Part shown: piece after piece, positions 7,498 through 17,500 of the stretch
Numbering within the stretch: position 1 is the first letter of the stretch
Layout: every line of letters starts with the position of its first letter
DNA from: Candidatus Thorarchaeota archaeon
GTDB lineage: Archaea > Asgardarchaeota > Thorarchaeia > Thorarchaeales > Thorarchaeaceae
Assembly (NCBI GenBank): GCA_004524595.1
Contig: SDOA01000070.1
Span: 1-21,438, forward strand
Reading direction: 5' to 3'
Length of the DNA stretch: 21,438 nucleotides
Position numbers and translations under genes: made by a program
Notes under the pieces: generated by a model
What the model was told of the DNA's origin: nothing
The model's database searches: none
What the model saw: the letters and a program-made list of their open reading frames with translations, nothing else

Positions 7498-8184
7498 TTA
7501 TCCTGCAGTTGTACCACAATATTGACAGGTTGCCATTTTTCCATTTCTAAGCGCATTAGCCTGATCAGGATTGAATTTCGATCCACATAGTGGACAGAGC
7601 CAAATTCTAATTTCATCTTGTGAGCCAATACGAGGAGCTTCGGATCCAATTTGATTTAGGGCTTTCTCGACCCATGTGACAAAGGACACTTGGTTCAAAT
7701 CTCGAAATGTACGAAGTGCAACCTGGTATGCAGATTGCGCTTCTTCCACGCGACTCAGTCCCCTCAATGCATTTCCAAGACCAAAAGCATTCCATGCTAT
7801 GTACCACTTATCTGTAATGCTATTGGCTGAATCAAGACCTTTCTGGAATTGTTGAATAGCTGAAGGATAATCCATCCGATGTGATGCAACTTGTCCGAGC
7901 CCCCAATATGCTGCTGCTTGGAACCAGTTACTTGAGAGCTTTACTCCTTGTTCTAACAGTTCAAGATATATTTTCTCAGCTTTTTTCAAGTCGTGTGTGT
8001 TGAGTGTGCAATCACCCATTACTCGAAGCGCTTCAACTGCTCTTTCGATACGACCTTCCTTCTGGAATTGTTTCCTGGCCTTTTCAGCTTCTTTCAATCC
8101 TTTCTTGAAATCAGAGATTTGATGTAGGCGAATTGCCTCTTGTAGATGTATTTCAGGACTAGGTGACATAGAGAGAAAAGACAT
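7498..8184 (-). CDS. TPR-repeat protein with C-terminal zinc ribbon
   Basis: The protein has 228 residues from ATG 8184. Residues 10-175 form about four helical TPR-like repeats, with recognisable small/large residue spacing in AAAYWGLGQVASHRMDYPSA and WNAFGLGNALRGLSRVEEAQ. The end is a zinc ribbon with C197-x2-C200 and C220-x2-C223 (LCPLCGSKF, TCQYCG). TPRs bind partner proteins and zinc ribbons bind nucleic acid or protein, so this is likely an adaptor; the partner is unknown. An in-frame TTG at 8199 would add five residues. It begins just after the stop of the DMT transporter gene and is probably cotranscribed and translationally coupled. Neither start has a strong ribosome site. Confidence 0.85.
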   Translation of the reverse strand: MSFLSMSPSPEIHLQEAIRLHQISDFKKGLKEAEKARKQFQKEGRIERAVEALRVMGDCTLNTHDLKKAEKIYLELLEQGVKLSSNWFQAAAYWGLGQVASHRMDYPSAIQQFQKGLDSANSITDKWYIAWNAFGLGNALRGLSRVEEAQSAYQVALRTFRDLNQVSFVTWVEKALNQIGSEAPRIGSQDEIRIWLCPLCGSKFNPDQANALRNGKMATCQYCGTTAG

Positions 8185-8200
8185 GAACCTAGATATCAAG

Positions 8201-9118
8201 TCATTGGTCAGTTTGTTGAATCTCCTTAGAAGTTGACCATCTGACTAATCCAACGCCTATTAGAGCAATAGTACCAGCAATTAATGCTATCAAAGCTGGA
8301 GGTTCTCCTAACACGAAGTCTCCAACAACACTAACAAAGGGGACAAGGAATAGGAAAGAGGATGCTTTTGGGGCACCAAGTATCTCGATTGCTGTGAAAT
8401 AGAGAACATATGCTAATCCTGATGCTAATATACCAGAGAAGAGAATACCAAGAATGGACCAGACATCTAAAACGAGAATGAAGGTAGTCCCCTCCATTGC
8501 AAGAAGGAGTATAAAGGGGATAATCATGAGAGTAGAACTCACATGTTTTACAGTCATTACGATATACCTATTGGCACCTTCAAGATAATGAAGAGAGATT
8601 GTATAGGAACCCCAAGCAATCATTGCTATGATTGCTAGAATAATACCAATATCAAGGCTTGACGAAACTGCAATCGAGTTCCAGAGAAAGATTAAACCAC
8701 CTATCAATCCAAGTAAGAATCCCACCATCTTAATGGCTGTAAGCCGTTCACGAAGATAGACAGTTCCATAGAGAAGAACAAGAATAGGGCACAGATTCAC
8801 AATTATTGAGGTAGTCCCTGAGCTGACAAACTCTGCACTCGTATGGGAGGCTATCACAAAAACAGCTGAGAAGAGAGCACTCAGAAAAAGTATGTTCTTG
8901 TATGGTCTAACTTCTTCGAGGATTATGGAGAGCCCTTCTCTTCGGTAAGCAATAACAAAGAGCATGGTGATGGCACCGAGAGAATACCTGAAAAAACCGA
9001 AGAGAATGCCAGAAACTCGAACAGGGTCGATACCTGATAAGAACCGTGAGATAACAAAGTTCATACCCCATAAGAGAATAATTGTCGCTAACAACAGGTA
9101 AGGTCTCTTAGATGACAT
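8201..9118 (-). CDS. DMT-superfamily (EamA) transporter
   Basis: The protein has 305 residues with about ten hydrophobic segments arranged as two five-helix halves, the EamA duplication. The N-terminus (LLLATIILLWGMNFVISRFL) and the second-half segments SGILASGLAYVLYFTAIEIL and LVPFVSVVGDFVLGEPPALI are typical. The family exports amino acids or metabolites, or moves nucleotide sugars, across the cytoplasmic membrane; the cargo cannot be read here. The ATG at 9118 is required for the first helix. An AT-rich stretch with TATATA (9134-9139) lies upstream. It probably shares a transcript with the downstream TPR gene, and possibly with the glycosidase-like gene that ends 50 bases upstream. Confidence 0.92.
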   Translation of the reverse strand: MSSKRPYLLLATIILLWGMNFVISRFLSGIDPVRVSGILFGFFRYSLGAITMLFVIAYRREGLSIILEEVRPYKNILFLSALFSAVFVIASHTSAEFVSSGTTSIIVNLCPILVLLYGTVYLRERLTAIKMVGFLLGLIGGLIFLWNSIAVSSSLDIGIILAIIAMIAWGSYTISLHYLEGANRYIVMTVKHVSSTLMIIPFILLLAMEGTTFILVLDVWSILGILFSGILASGLAYVLYFTAIEILGAPKASSFLFLVPFVSVVGDFVLGEPPALIALIAGTIALIGVGLVRWSTSKEIQQTDQ

Positions 9119-9168
9119 TGAGACTGGGGTAGGTATATACTACTTAGAATTAGTGGTAAGACTGTCTA

Positions 9169-11475
9169 TTACTTGTGAAATGTCAGGACAATCTCATTCG
9201 AATGTGGAACCACTCGCAAAAAAGGACTTGAAACCTTTGAGGTTCGCCCGACTATAGTTGCTCCATAGGCCTTGATCATTGGCAATGGAACACTTGATGG
9301 AACATGAAATTCTAATTCCTCGGGCAACTCCTCTAAATTCACTTCAATTTGGTGTTGATTAGCTGAAGGTCCAATCTCAACATGGGCTGGTCCGAACATT
9401 GTAGGTAGATTATTGATTACAAGAGGTTTCTTTGCCGTAAACCACTCATTGGGAATTCCAGGAAGAAGTACGAGGTTTGATTCCTCCTCAATTAGGGCCA
9501 TATCCCGCAAGAGAAGGATTAGGTCTGCCGCAGCAATAACACTAGCACCGATGCCCTCATCACCGCCAAGACTATGGATGTTCACAAATTCCGGAAGGAG
9601 GTAATCCTCTGTGAAAAATTCAATAGCTCGCCTAAGGAGTGATTCGACCTTCTCACGTTGTTTCGTCATTGTATAATAATGTGCTAATCTGAGAGCCAAG
9701 TGACTAGAGTATTGTTCTCTTGGCCGAAATATTTTCCATAGGTTGTGAATAACTCTTCGATTAGTCACCTTATTACTGAGTGTTTCTAAGAATGCATGGT
9801 CCAATCCAGAAAATCTCAGTTGTGATACAGTAGAGAGAAGATCAAGTATCTTATCTTCAATCCCATGCATGGCAGGATCGTCAGATTTGGGCCACCGCGC
9901 ATGATTTATGTCCTGAGTGATTTTACTAACATTCCTCCAAATATCATCCAGAATTTCAGCCAAATCATTAACCAGCTCTTTATCTTGGAGGTAAGAGTAA
10001 TATGCTTGGGCGGATCTCAATGCTGCAAGATTCCAGAGGGTCTGAATCAGGTCAGTAATAATAGACTCACTCATAACAGTATAACTTTGCAATGGTTCAT
10101 CACCATCAACATTGGAAGTCATTAATCGTACTGACTGCAGAACCCCCAATGTTAATTTCCTAATAACCGACGAGTTCTTCTGTGCAAAGTCTGTAATGGA
10201 ATGATCAGAAAACTGAAGAAGCCCCCATAAAATTGGACTGTAAAGACTCAAGTCTAGATTTCTTTCAGGTATTTGTATTCGTTCGATAATATCTGTTGCA
10301 ACGTGCTTCGCCACATCAATACAACCTGAACGAACTAGAGCCAGTAGGATTCGCATACGCTCTCTCCAATTTAGAGAAGCTAGATGAGAATCATCTGGAA
10401 ACATGACGGATAATGCTTGAATTACTAGTGAAACTGTGGCTTGAGAGAATGCAAGATCAAGTGATTCATCAGGAAATGTCGTATCTGTACGGTTATCAGA
10501 AAAGGCGAACCATTTGTTAACAGATACATCACGGTCCTTGATACTTGGAGTGAGGGAGAACAATTCTTCATTATTCATACCTGATGCAAGCGGCGAAACA
10601 AAGAAGATATGTTCCGAACCTGTGGGTGGAAGAATGATATCATATTTCAACAATACAATAGCTTGACCTGACGAAGACTCTGTCTTGATATCAGTACGCG
10701 TTGAATCTACCATTAATATGTGTGGAAGTTCTCCATTATAATTTTCACTCATTATGACGGCTGTAGGATTTTTCGATAATATGAGAGAGAGATAATCATT
10801 AATCATTACTGTACGGTTTCTATCGTCGTACTCTGCCAATTCTATTGGTTCAAACCCAAAAACAGACATAGGTCGTAGTGCCACGAAAAAAGTGAATGTC
10901 GCCTTTTCCAAATTATGGTTTCTTAGGATGATTTCGTTGTAGATGAATTCTTTTTTTTCCTTCGTTACATGGTAGATCAATCGATCAAATTCAACAGATT
11001 TGAGATGAGCCTTCCATTCGTAAAGCTGATCCTCACTAGAAATCAGTTGGAGTTGTGAATCATCTTTTCCAAGTAATGCAGGATAAATTATCGACTCGCC
11101 ATCAAGTAGCCAAAAATCAATAGACCCGTAATCAAATCTTGCAGTCATGAGACCACGAGAGTCAATAATACCATAACGAGAGGCACCAACGCCGCCGATA
11201 TTTGACCAATTGAGATAAGACACATTTGCTAATTCAGTAATCATCTCTTCATCTTTATTGATGTCTTTCAGCGTGAGATAAGCCCAAGAAGGCAACATCC
11301 AAGATTCTGCATCAAGATAGACACGAGCATTCAAAGCGGCTCTGAGATAGCTTATCTCGTAATGAGGTAGAAGGATATCCTTAGACAGAGGTATCTCATA
11401 GGCCTTTGCTACTCTTCGGAATCGTTCGAGTCGTGATAGTTCGTCTAGAATCAATATAGGACCTCTCGATTGCAT
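9169..11475 (-). CDS. six-hairpin glycosidase-like protein, cytosolic
   Basis: The protein has 768 residues without signal peptide or membrane segment. Residues about 1-320 are beta-rich, about 330-650 mostly alpha-helical, and the last 90 beta-rich again: the layout of (alpha/alpha)6-barrel glycoside hydrolases with N- and C-terminal beta domains. The stretch at 628-679 is the best clue, with PEFVNIHSLGGDEGIGASVI, ADLILLLRDMALIEEESNLV and then LLPGIPNEWF, followed by LPTMFGPAHVEIG. These match the C-terminal part of rhamnosidase/amylo-glucosidase-like proteins. I could not place the general acid and base, so activity is uncertain. ATG 11475 is preceded by AGGT. Its promoter holds a strong inverted repeat. 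Sugar metabolism is plausible given galT and galK in the same region. Confidence 0.7.
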   Translation of the reverse strand: MQSRGPILILDELSRLERFRRVAKAYEIPLSKDILLPHYEISYLRAALNARVYLDAESWMLPSWAYLTLKDINKDEEMITELANVSYLNWSNIGGVGASRYGIIDSRGLMTARFDYGSIDFWLLDGESIIYPALLGKDDSQLQLISSEDQLYEWKAHLKSVEFDRLIYHVTKEKKEFIYNEIILRNHNLEKATFTFFVALRPMSVFGFEPIELAEYDDRNRTVMINDYLSLILSKNPTAVIMSENYNGELPHILMVDSTRTDIKTESSSGQAIVLLKYDIILPPTGSEHIFFVSPLASGMNNEELFSLTPSIKDRDVSVNKWFAFSDNRTDTTFPDESLDLAFSQATVSLVIQALSVMFPDDSHLASLNWRERMRILLALVRSGCIDVAKHVATDIIERIQIPERNLDLSLYSPILWGLLQFSDHSITDFAQKNSSVIRKLTLGVLQSVRLMTSNVDGDEPLQSYTVMSESIITDLIQTLWNLAALRSAQAYYSYLQDKELVNDLAEILDDIWRNVSKITQDINHARWPKSDDPAMHGIEDKILDLLSTVSQLRFSGLDHAFLETLSNKVTNRRVIHNLWKIFRPREQYSSHLALRLAHYYTMTKQREKVESLLRRAIEFFTEDYLLPEFVNIHSLGGDEGIGASVIAAADLILLLRDMALIEEESNLVLLPGIPNEWFTAKKPLVINNLPTMFGPAHVEIGPSANQHQIEVNLEELPEELEFHVPSSVPLPMIKAYGATIVGRTSKVSSPFLRVVPHSNEIVLTFHK

Positions 11476-11479
11476 ACCT

Positions 11480-11514
11480 GGGATTTGACTACATTACTAA
11501 TGATATCAAATCCC
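11480..11514. promoter_or_regulatory. perfect 9-bp inverted repeat at the glycosidase-like gene start
   Basis: GGGATTTGA (11480-11488) and TCAAATCCC (11506-11514) are exact reverse complements with a 17-base spacer. The centre, 11497, coincides with the transcription start predicted from the minus-strand TATA element at 11517-11529. The site also lies only four bases from the ATG. It is a good candidate repressor operator; an alternative is an RNA hairpin masking the start codon. Confidence 0.6.
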
Positions 11515-11516
11515 CT

Positions 11517-11529
11517 TAATTATAATATT
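11517..11529 (-). promoter_or_regulatory. TATA box region of the glycosidase-like gene
   Basis: The minus strand reads AATATTATAATTA, the strongest AT-rich element in the divergent region. At 25-27 bases' distance it predicts a start near 11497 and a leader of about 22 bases to ATG 11475. Confidence 0.5.
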
Positions 11530-11648
11530 CGTGTGTTGGTGCTTTTGACGGTAAATCCTTAATAGACAATGTCCAGACATGAACCTTAGTCAGACAATGA
11601 TTTGGAAATAGAAATAGTGTAATAAGCCACCGAATTAGAGGGAGAATA

Positions 11649-12857
11649 ATGGCAGAAGTCCTTACCAAACCATCAAGGCGCATTAGAAATATGGTTGCAA
11701 AAGAACTGCGTCTGATAATTAAGGACAAGGTCGCTATTCTCTTAATATTTCTCCTCCCAGCAGCTCTCATAGGTATGTTGTGGTATGTCACGGACTCTAG
11801 CGGGATGGGAGGTATGAGTATTGGTGGTGGAGGGTTTGGTGGTGGAGGTGGCAGTGGTGAAAATCAAACAATCACGACCACAACGAATACTACAGTGACA
11901 GAAGATGGGCTTGTGATTGGAGTTGTAGACCTCGATACCACTCGAACCTATGAAGGAGAAGACCTCTCGGAGAACTTTACAGCATATCTAGAACTTATGT
12001 CAAAAGAAGTAGTACATTTCAACGATACTGAAGATGCCTATCGAGCTCTCTATGAACAACGGATTGATGCCTATGTGGTAATTCCAGATGGATTTGAAGC
12101 AAACCTCACCATTAACGAACCAACCTATATTGAAATCCACTATGATGGAAACAATTGGATTGGTTCTGCAACTGTACAAGGAACAATTTCAGCTGCAGCC
12201 ATTCTCTTTAGAGTGTCTAAATTGTGGATTCGTTCTGAAATATTTCCTGGAGTGGTCATTGAATTCACTCCTGAAGGAGGATATCTCGAGTCCGTGTTTG
12301 GTGGATTCATTGTAATCTTCTCAAGTTATCTTGGAATAGCAATGACATCAGCGCAGAGTATTGTGGGGGATACACCTCTTCGAAGAATGCTTCTAACGCC
12401 AACAAATAGGCTAGAAGTAATCGTCGCAAAAGTGATAGGATACGTCATTATTGGTTTCTTTCAATCTCTATTGTTAGTATCACTATGGGTCTTAGTATTC
12501 AGTCTTAATCTGAACACCAGTTTTATTGCGTTAGTCGTTATAATGACAATGAGTTCACTCACTGGCTCAGCTACTGGAATTCTTATCTCGTCAATTGCCA
12601 ATACACGATTACAAGCAAATCAGATGTTCCTCTTCGTCCTGTTTGCTACTCTAATTCTATCAGGATTCTTTATTGATGTAGGCGCATTAGATGAGATTTT
12701 ACCAATGAATCAAGGGCTGAAACTTCTTATCGATACAGCCTTCAAGGGACTGTCGTTACTCCAGGTATTTGACCGGATTTTGAAGCTCTTTGCCTTTGCA
12801 GGTTTTGCAATACTTGCAGCGACCTTCATCTTCGCTAGAAAACCAACATTAGGATAG
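11649..12857 (+). CDS. ABC-2 type transporter permease with Gly-rich extracytoplasmic loop
   Basis: The protein has 402 residues. A cytosolic start with KELRLIIKDKV (18-28) leads into TM1 (about 29-47). Then comes a Gly-rich linker (52-70, about 12 Gly in 19 residues) and a Thr/Asn-rich patch. A soluble extracytoplasmic domain (about 87-205) follows, with GLVIGVVDLD and IDAYVVIPDGFEANL. Five membrane segments end the protein (about 216-234, 260-286, 290-315, 326-342, 380-397). This is the ABC-2/DrrB-like exporter layout, where the loop domain between TM1 and TM2 is typical of the longer members. GAGGGAG lies four bases before ATG 11649. The ATPase gene starts five bases after the stop. It is the first gene of a tight operon, and the cargo is unknown. 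Confidence 0.93.
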   Translation: MAEVLTKPSRRIRNMVAKELRLIIKDKVAILLIFLLPAALIGMLWYVTDSSGMGGMSIGGGGFGGGGGSGENQTITTTTNTTVTEDGLVIGVVDLDTTRTYEGEDLSENFTAYLELMSKEVVHFNDTEDAYRALYEQRIDAYVVIPDGFEANLTINEPTYIEIHYDGNNWIGSATVQGTISAAAILFRVSKLWIRSEIFPGVVIEFTPEGGYLESVFGGFIVIFSSYLGIAMTSAQSIVGDTPLRRMLLTPTNRLEVIVAKVIGYVIIGFFQSLLLVSLWVLVFSLNLNTSFIALVVIMTMSSLTGSATGILISSIANTRLQANQMFLFVLFATLILSGFFIDVGALDEILPMNQGLKLLIDTAFKGLSLLQVFDRILKLFAFAGFAILAATFIFARKPTLG

Positions 12858-12862
12858 GTGAT

Positions 12863-14545
12863 ATGATGATACCAGATACAGAATATAGCGACTCGATTGT
12901 GGAAGAAAAACCAACCTTTGTAGAGGAAGCATATTTCTCAGGAGCTAGAATAGGGGAAGCCATTGATTGGTGCATCACCCGTCAGGATCGAGACTTGCAC
13001 TGCGAGATTGAAGGCACTCTAACCACAACTGGAAAAGAGGTCCATTTCAGGGGACGAATTCTCAAGGTCAAGAAAGGTGTATTGAGCAGAAAGATTGCTG
13101 TTCATGTTGATGAAGATCTAAGAAGACGAAGAGCGGGAGAACTCGAAAAAATATTGACAGTAGGAGGTGACACTTCATCTCAAGAAGACGTTGCAGCCTC
13201 ACAGATAACTGTCCAGAACTATCTCAGGAGAAATATGCACGACGATATCTACTACGACGGTCGAGACCTCCAGCAGGCTGTGAAGGATCTTGAGAAGATG
13301 AAGAGCCAAGATATCGTCTGTACTGTATGGGGAAGGAGAGCTTCAGATAAACTCCCAATCATGATAAAAGGAACCATTGTCGGTGCCTCCACAGCTCCAG
13401 CTCCAATCCTGCCCGAAGGTTCCCTCGAGGTCCGTGTCGAACCAGAAACGGAGAGTGGAGAACCTAGGATCTATCATGTCGCACAGCCACAGTTACTGAT
13501 TGGTCCACGATACAATCCGAATCTGACAGTTCTAGCTAGTAAGGTATACATTATGCCATTTGCCTGGAAGCAGGCTCCAGAATACAGAGATGTCGTTGCG
13601 ACACGTAACCTCACTGTCACTGTGAAGAGTGGTCAGAAACTCATCGAGAATGTGTCGTTCTCTATAAAAGAAGGAGAGATGTTAGCTATTATTGGTGAGT
13701 CCGGAGCGGGAAAATCAACAACAGTCAAGGCGCTGATTGGTGATATCCCCAGCACAGGAGTCTGTAGGATTGCTGGGATTGATTCAAGACAAACACAAAA
13801 AGTGCGACACTTCTTTGGATATTGTCCTCAGGACCTATCGTACATGTACGAAACTTTCACACCGTTGGAGAACATCATTGCTTTTGGCAAGCAGTATGAT
13901 GTACCTGAATGGCAGCTGATACAGAGAGGGAAGACCATGCTCAGAGACTTTGGTGTTCTTGAGAAGGGAAATGCTCCCACGACTGAACTCTCAGGAGGGC
14001 AGCAGAGAAGGGTATCAATTGCTATTGCTCTTGCTCATAAGCCAAAAGTCTTGCTATTAGACGAACCCACATCAGGGCTCGACCCAGACAACAGAAGTGA
14101 GCTGTGGAATTATCTTACGTTTATCAATCAAGAATATGGTACTTCAGTAGTCGTCATAACACACTACCCTGTCGAAGCAGAATTCTGTGACAAAGTGGCA
14201 GTATTCTTGAGAGGTAAAAGCCTTGTTGCATTTGGTGCGCCATCAAAGCTGAAAGAGTCAATGCCATCCCGCGGTTTTGCTGTAGGGGTGGTACTTGAGG
14301 ATGTAGATCCTCGTGCACGGACAACGCTAGAAACAGTGGAGGGTGTAAATTTTGTGTTACAAAGAGGAGAGTTACTGAAGGTGTTCACTGACGAACCTCT
14401 TGAAATCATTGCAGAACGATGTGTTGCTATACTCAAAGAGAAAAATATTGGAGTGAAGATTGTAAAGACCAAATCTCTTTCAGATATGGTGGACTATTAC
14501 ATAGCAATTACGAGAGGGCTCATTCAAGGAACTATTGAGAAGTGA
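12863..14545 (+). CDS. ABC transporter ATPase with duplicated N-terminal domain
   Basis: The protein has 560 residues, about twice a normal ABC-2 ATPase. The C-terminal ATPase is complete: Walker A GESGAGKST (278-286), Q-loop Q323 (GYCPQDL), signature LSGGQ (376-380), Walker B VLLLDE (396-401) and switch H434 (VITHY). A DrrA-like tail follows (about 450-560). The first 240 residues are unusual. Residues 24-83 and 130-193 look like two copies of one domain: Y, G, A, D, C, G, G and I recur at identical spacing of 106 residues. The linker contains KVYIMPFAWKQAPEYRDVVA. GGTGAT directly precedes ATG 12863 and ATG 12866, either of which may be used. It should energise the permease encoded just upstream; the extension may be a cytosolic regulatory module. 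Confidence 0.93.
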   Translation: MMIPDTEYSDSIVEEKPTFVEEAYFSGARIGEAIDWCITRQDRDLHCEIEGTLTTTGKEVHFRGRILKVKKGVLSRKIAVHVDEDLRRRRAGELEKILTVGGDTSSQEDVAASQITVQNYLRRNMHDDIYYDGRDLQQAVKDLEKMKSQDIVCTVWGRRASDKLPIMIKGTIVGASTAPAPILPEGSLEVRVEPETESGEPRIYHVAQPQLLIGPRYNPNLTVLASKVYIMPFAWKQAPEYRDVVATRNLTVTVKSGQKLIENVSFSIKEGEMLAIIGESGAGKSTTVKALIGDIPSTGVCRIAGIDSRQTQKVRHFFGYCPQDLSYMYETFTPLENIIAFGKQYDVPEWQLIQRGKTMLRDFGVLEKGNAPTTELSGGQQRRVSIAIALAHKPKVLLLDEPTSGLDPDNRSELWNYLTFINQEYGTSVVVITHYPVEAEFCDKVAVFLRGKSLVAFGAPSKLKESMPSRGFAVGVVLEDVDPRARTTLETVEGVNFVLQRGELLKVFTDEPLEIIAERCVAILKEKNIGVKIVKTKSLSDMVDYYIAITRGLIQGTIEK

Positions 14546-14549
14546 TACG

Positions 14550-17500
14550 ATGGCAGGTCCTACGAGAGCGTTCGCACAGTCATTGCATAGGGTGTTCATT
14601 TGTTCATTGATCGCAATGGTCATCCTTAGTGGAACGACCTCAGCACTTCCAATACTAAAAGTAGAATCAGAAATTGTAGAACCTAAAGATAAGATTGACC
14701 CAGCTCTCTTGAATCTGACATCAATAGAAGAGAGACTAGATGTTCTTGTCAGGTATAATCAGGATACAGCAGAGTTCAAAGCAAAGAATGCAATCCTACT
14801 TGCAGATAAGACAGCAGAGTTACTTGAGTCATATACATCACTAAATATGATACGAGTAAAGATGCTTAGTACATCAATCATTAACCTTGCTAAGGAGCTA
14901 TTCATTTCTAAAATCTGGTCCAATGATTTGACTGAATTGAAACAATCTGAACAATATTCCGCAATTGCAGAAGACCTAGAAGACTATATACCCCTGATTG
15001 ATAGAATCGGCGCAAGAGAACTTGCAGATGCTGGATACAATGGTTCAGGCGTAGTAATTGCAGTTTTAGATACAGGAGTAGATCCATTACATCCAGACCT
15101 TACAGTATCAGCATTTGCATCCTTTGTTGAAGCCGATACATTACCACTCGATCTTGTAGGGCACGGTACATATGCTGCGGCAGTAGCAGCTGGTACTGGT
15201 AATATATCTGAAGGAAAGTATGCTGGAATTGCGCCAGGTGCAACATTACTCTCAGCGAAAGTGACCCTTGGTGGACTCTTTGCTGCTCCGAGCTGGATTG
15301 TTTCGGGTATAGAGTGGGCAGCCAGCAGGGGAGCAGATATCATCCTCCTACCCTTCAATACATTTGGAGCGCCTGGCGATGCGGTCTCTTCTGCCATTGA
15401 GGAGGTCTCTCGGAAGGGTATATTCGTAGTTGCAGCTTCAGGGGATGACGGACCGGATTATCTCACAGTCATGTCCCCGGGAGGAAGTGCTGCAGCGTTC
15501 TGTGTGGGTGCATATGATACAGAAAAAGGAGAGATTCCTGATTTCTCTGGTAGAGGTCCCTCTCTCAACCTTCTCACAAAACCAGATCTTGTCGCACCTG
15601 GTGTGGGTGTTGTTGGCTCTAAGGCAGGCGTTGGCCTATCTAGTCTTGGTTTTGGGGACATTGGTCTATCTGACTTGGGAGACCTCGGAGGACTTGGTGG
15701 TCTATTGGGTGGATCTTTAGGCTCAACCATAGAAGAGAATTATACCATTGCAGACACAACAACCGCATCGGCTGCTATTGTTGCAGGTGCAGCAGCACTA
15801 TTACTTCAGGCATTTGACAGAGCTACACCAATTACCCTTGGTAATGTACTGAGAGATACAGCAACCTCTATAGGGTATGGAGCGAATGATGGGGGAGCAG
15901 GACTTCTCAACCTCAGAGCTGCATTCAACTATCTTAGTACTCGACAGACACCAGTTGAGCCCCGTACTCGAACAACTAGCACTCCACTTCTTGCGCTGGG
16001 CTTAGTTACAGCATCAGGATATGACGCTTCTACGACTATGCTCATGAGTAGTTTTGGCACAACAATTGTCGCTCTAGATACTCGTAATCCGAAGGATTCA
16101 GGAGTACATCTCTTGATGGGTATGTTTTCATTGAAATGGAACAATATGGACCCAACAAATCTTATGATGTTTAATGTGAAAAGGGAGCTTCACCAAGTAG
16201 CAATTGCAAGCACGCTGACGAACTATGACAGACATGTTGGAATCCTATCATATGAGGACGAGGTCTTTGTCATACTCGTTGTGGAATCCTATAATCTGTC
16301 CACATATTCTACTCTACCACTCACAGCGTTCAGGATCACACCACATATCCTCAATCTTGGTACTCAACCCATCGAGAACGTGAGCCTTTCAGTAGCATAT
16401 AGTCTAAATCTTTATCTGGATGACATTGATGACCATGGAAAATACGACCTTGATAATGAGCAGCTCTTTGCGTATGGTCTCTCGGAGTCCTATGGCAATT
16501 TCTATATTGGAATGAATTCAAGTATCCCGCTTTCTGCTTTCGAGGTAGGGAATTCTTCTGAGATTTCAGACCATATCGCTGATAATGCATTGACTGGTTC
16601 AACCTCATTTGATGGCAACGTTGCCCTTGCAATGCAATGGGACTTTGGAGTCGTTGAAGTCAATAGTCCAGTGAATGTCACAATTGCTCTAGGCTTTGGG
16701 GAGAATCGCACTATCCTTGATTCATCTATAGATGCGATGTGGTTGAATGAGGTTCCCTCCATTATCGCGAACCAAGGAGACCTCATTGTTGTTGAAGCAG
16801 ATTTACCGAGAATTGCTCAAGTTGAACAGACCTATGAATCACAGGCAATCATCATGAACATTGGTGTGTACGACACCTCTGCTATAGCAGCGATGTTAGT
16901 AGCAGAGAGTCTGGAGGATCAAGGTTCATTATTTGCCAAGTATTTCTCTAACGATAATATCAGACCATTCCAAGCGATGAGAATGACAGCAACCTGGAAG
17001 CCTGAAGAAAAGGGATTAAGGACTGCAATCTGGGCTGTTGCTGCCAGCCTTGAATCTATTATTGGGCTTACGCAGAATATCAATATTCTAGGTATTGGGC
17101 TACTTGATGACTTCATATTACGAGATGTCTTCATCATAGACCCAATCTCATCCACATCAGTCTTTCCGAAGATATTACCATTTGCACCATTCGATGTTCG
17201 ATTTCCTGCGGATTTTGGTATCTATAGCTTTGTTCTATCAACGACAGAGTCGCTTGGAAATATGACCATCAAGAACTATGGTAACGCATCAGATTGGGGA
17301 GATATATCACTCACAAGCACCGACACCATAGAGGGATACTATGATTTCTCACTCTTCATTTTGGTTCCTCCGATAGGCATGGATGGTTATCATATCTGTG
17401 ATTATGTGATTGAAACAGAATACGGATGGACAACTAATATCACACTTGAACGAGATGTAGAATATCCACGTGCTATGATGTTGCTTGATACATCACATGG

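Noticed and set aside
11800..11860. GGT/GGA-rich DNA that might be a microsatellite
   Set aside because: The codons vary and keep the permease frame; it encodes a Gly-rich linker, so it is better explained as protein sequence.
14535..14549. TTG start for the subtilisin-like protein
   Set aside because: It overlaps the ATPase coding end without a ribosome site; ATG 14550 has GTGAT three bases upstream.
14984..15397. 137-codon open frame on the minus strand
   Set aside because: It lies wholly inside the subtilisin-like domain, whose conserved motifs are on the plus strand; it is a shadow.
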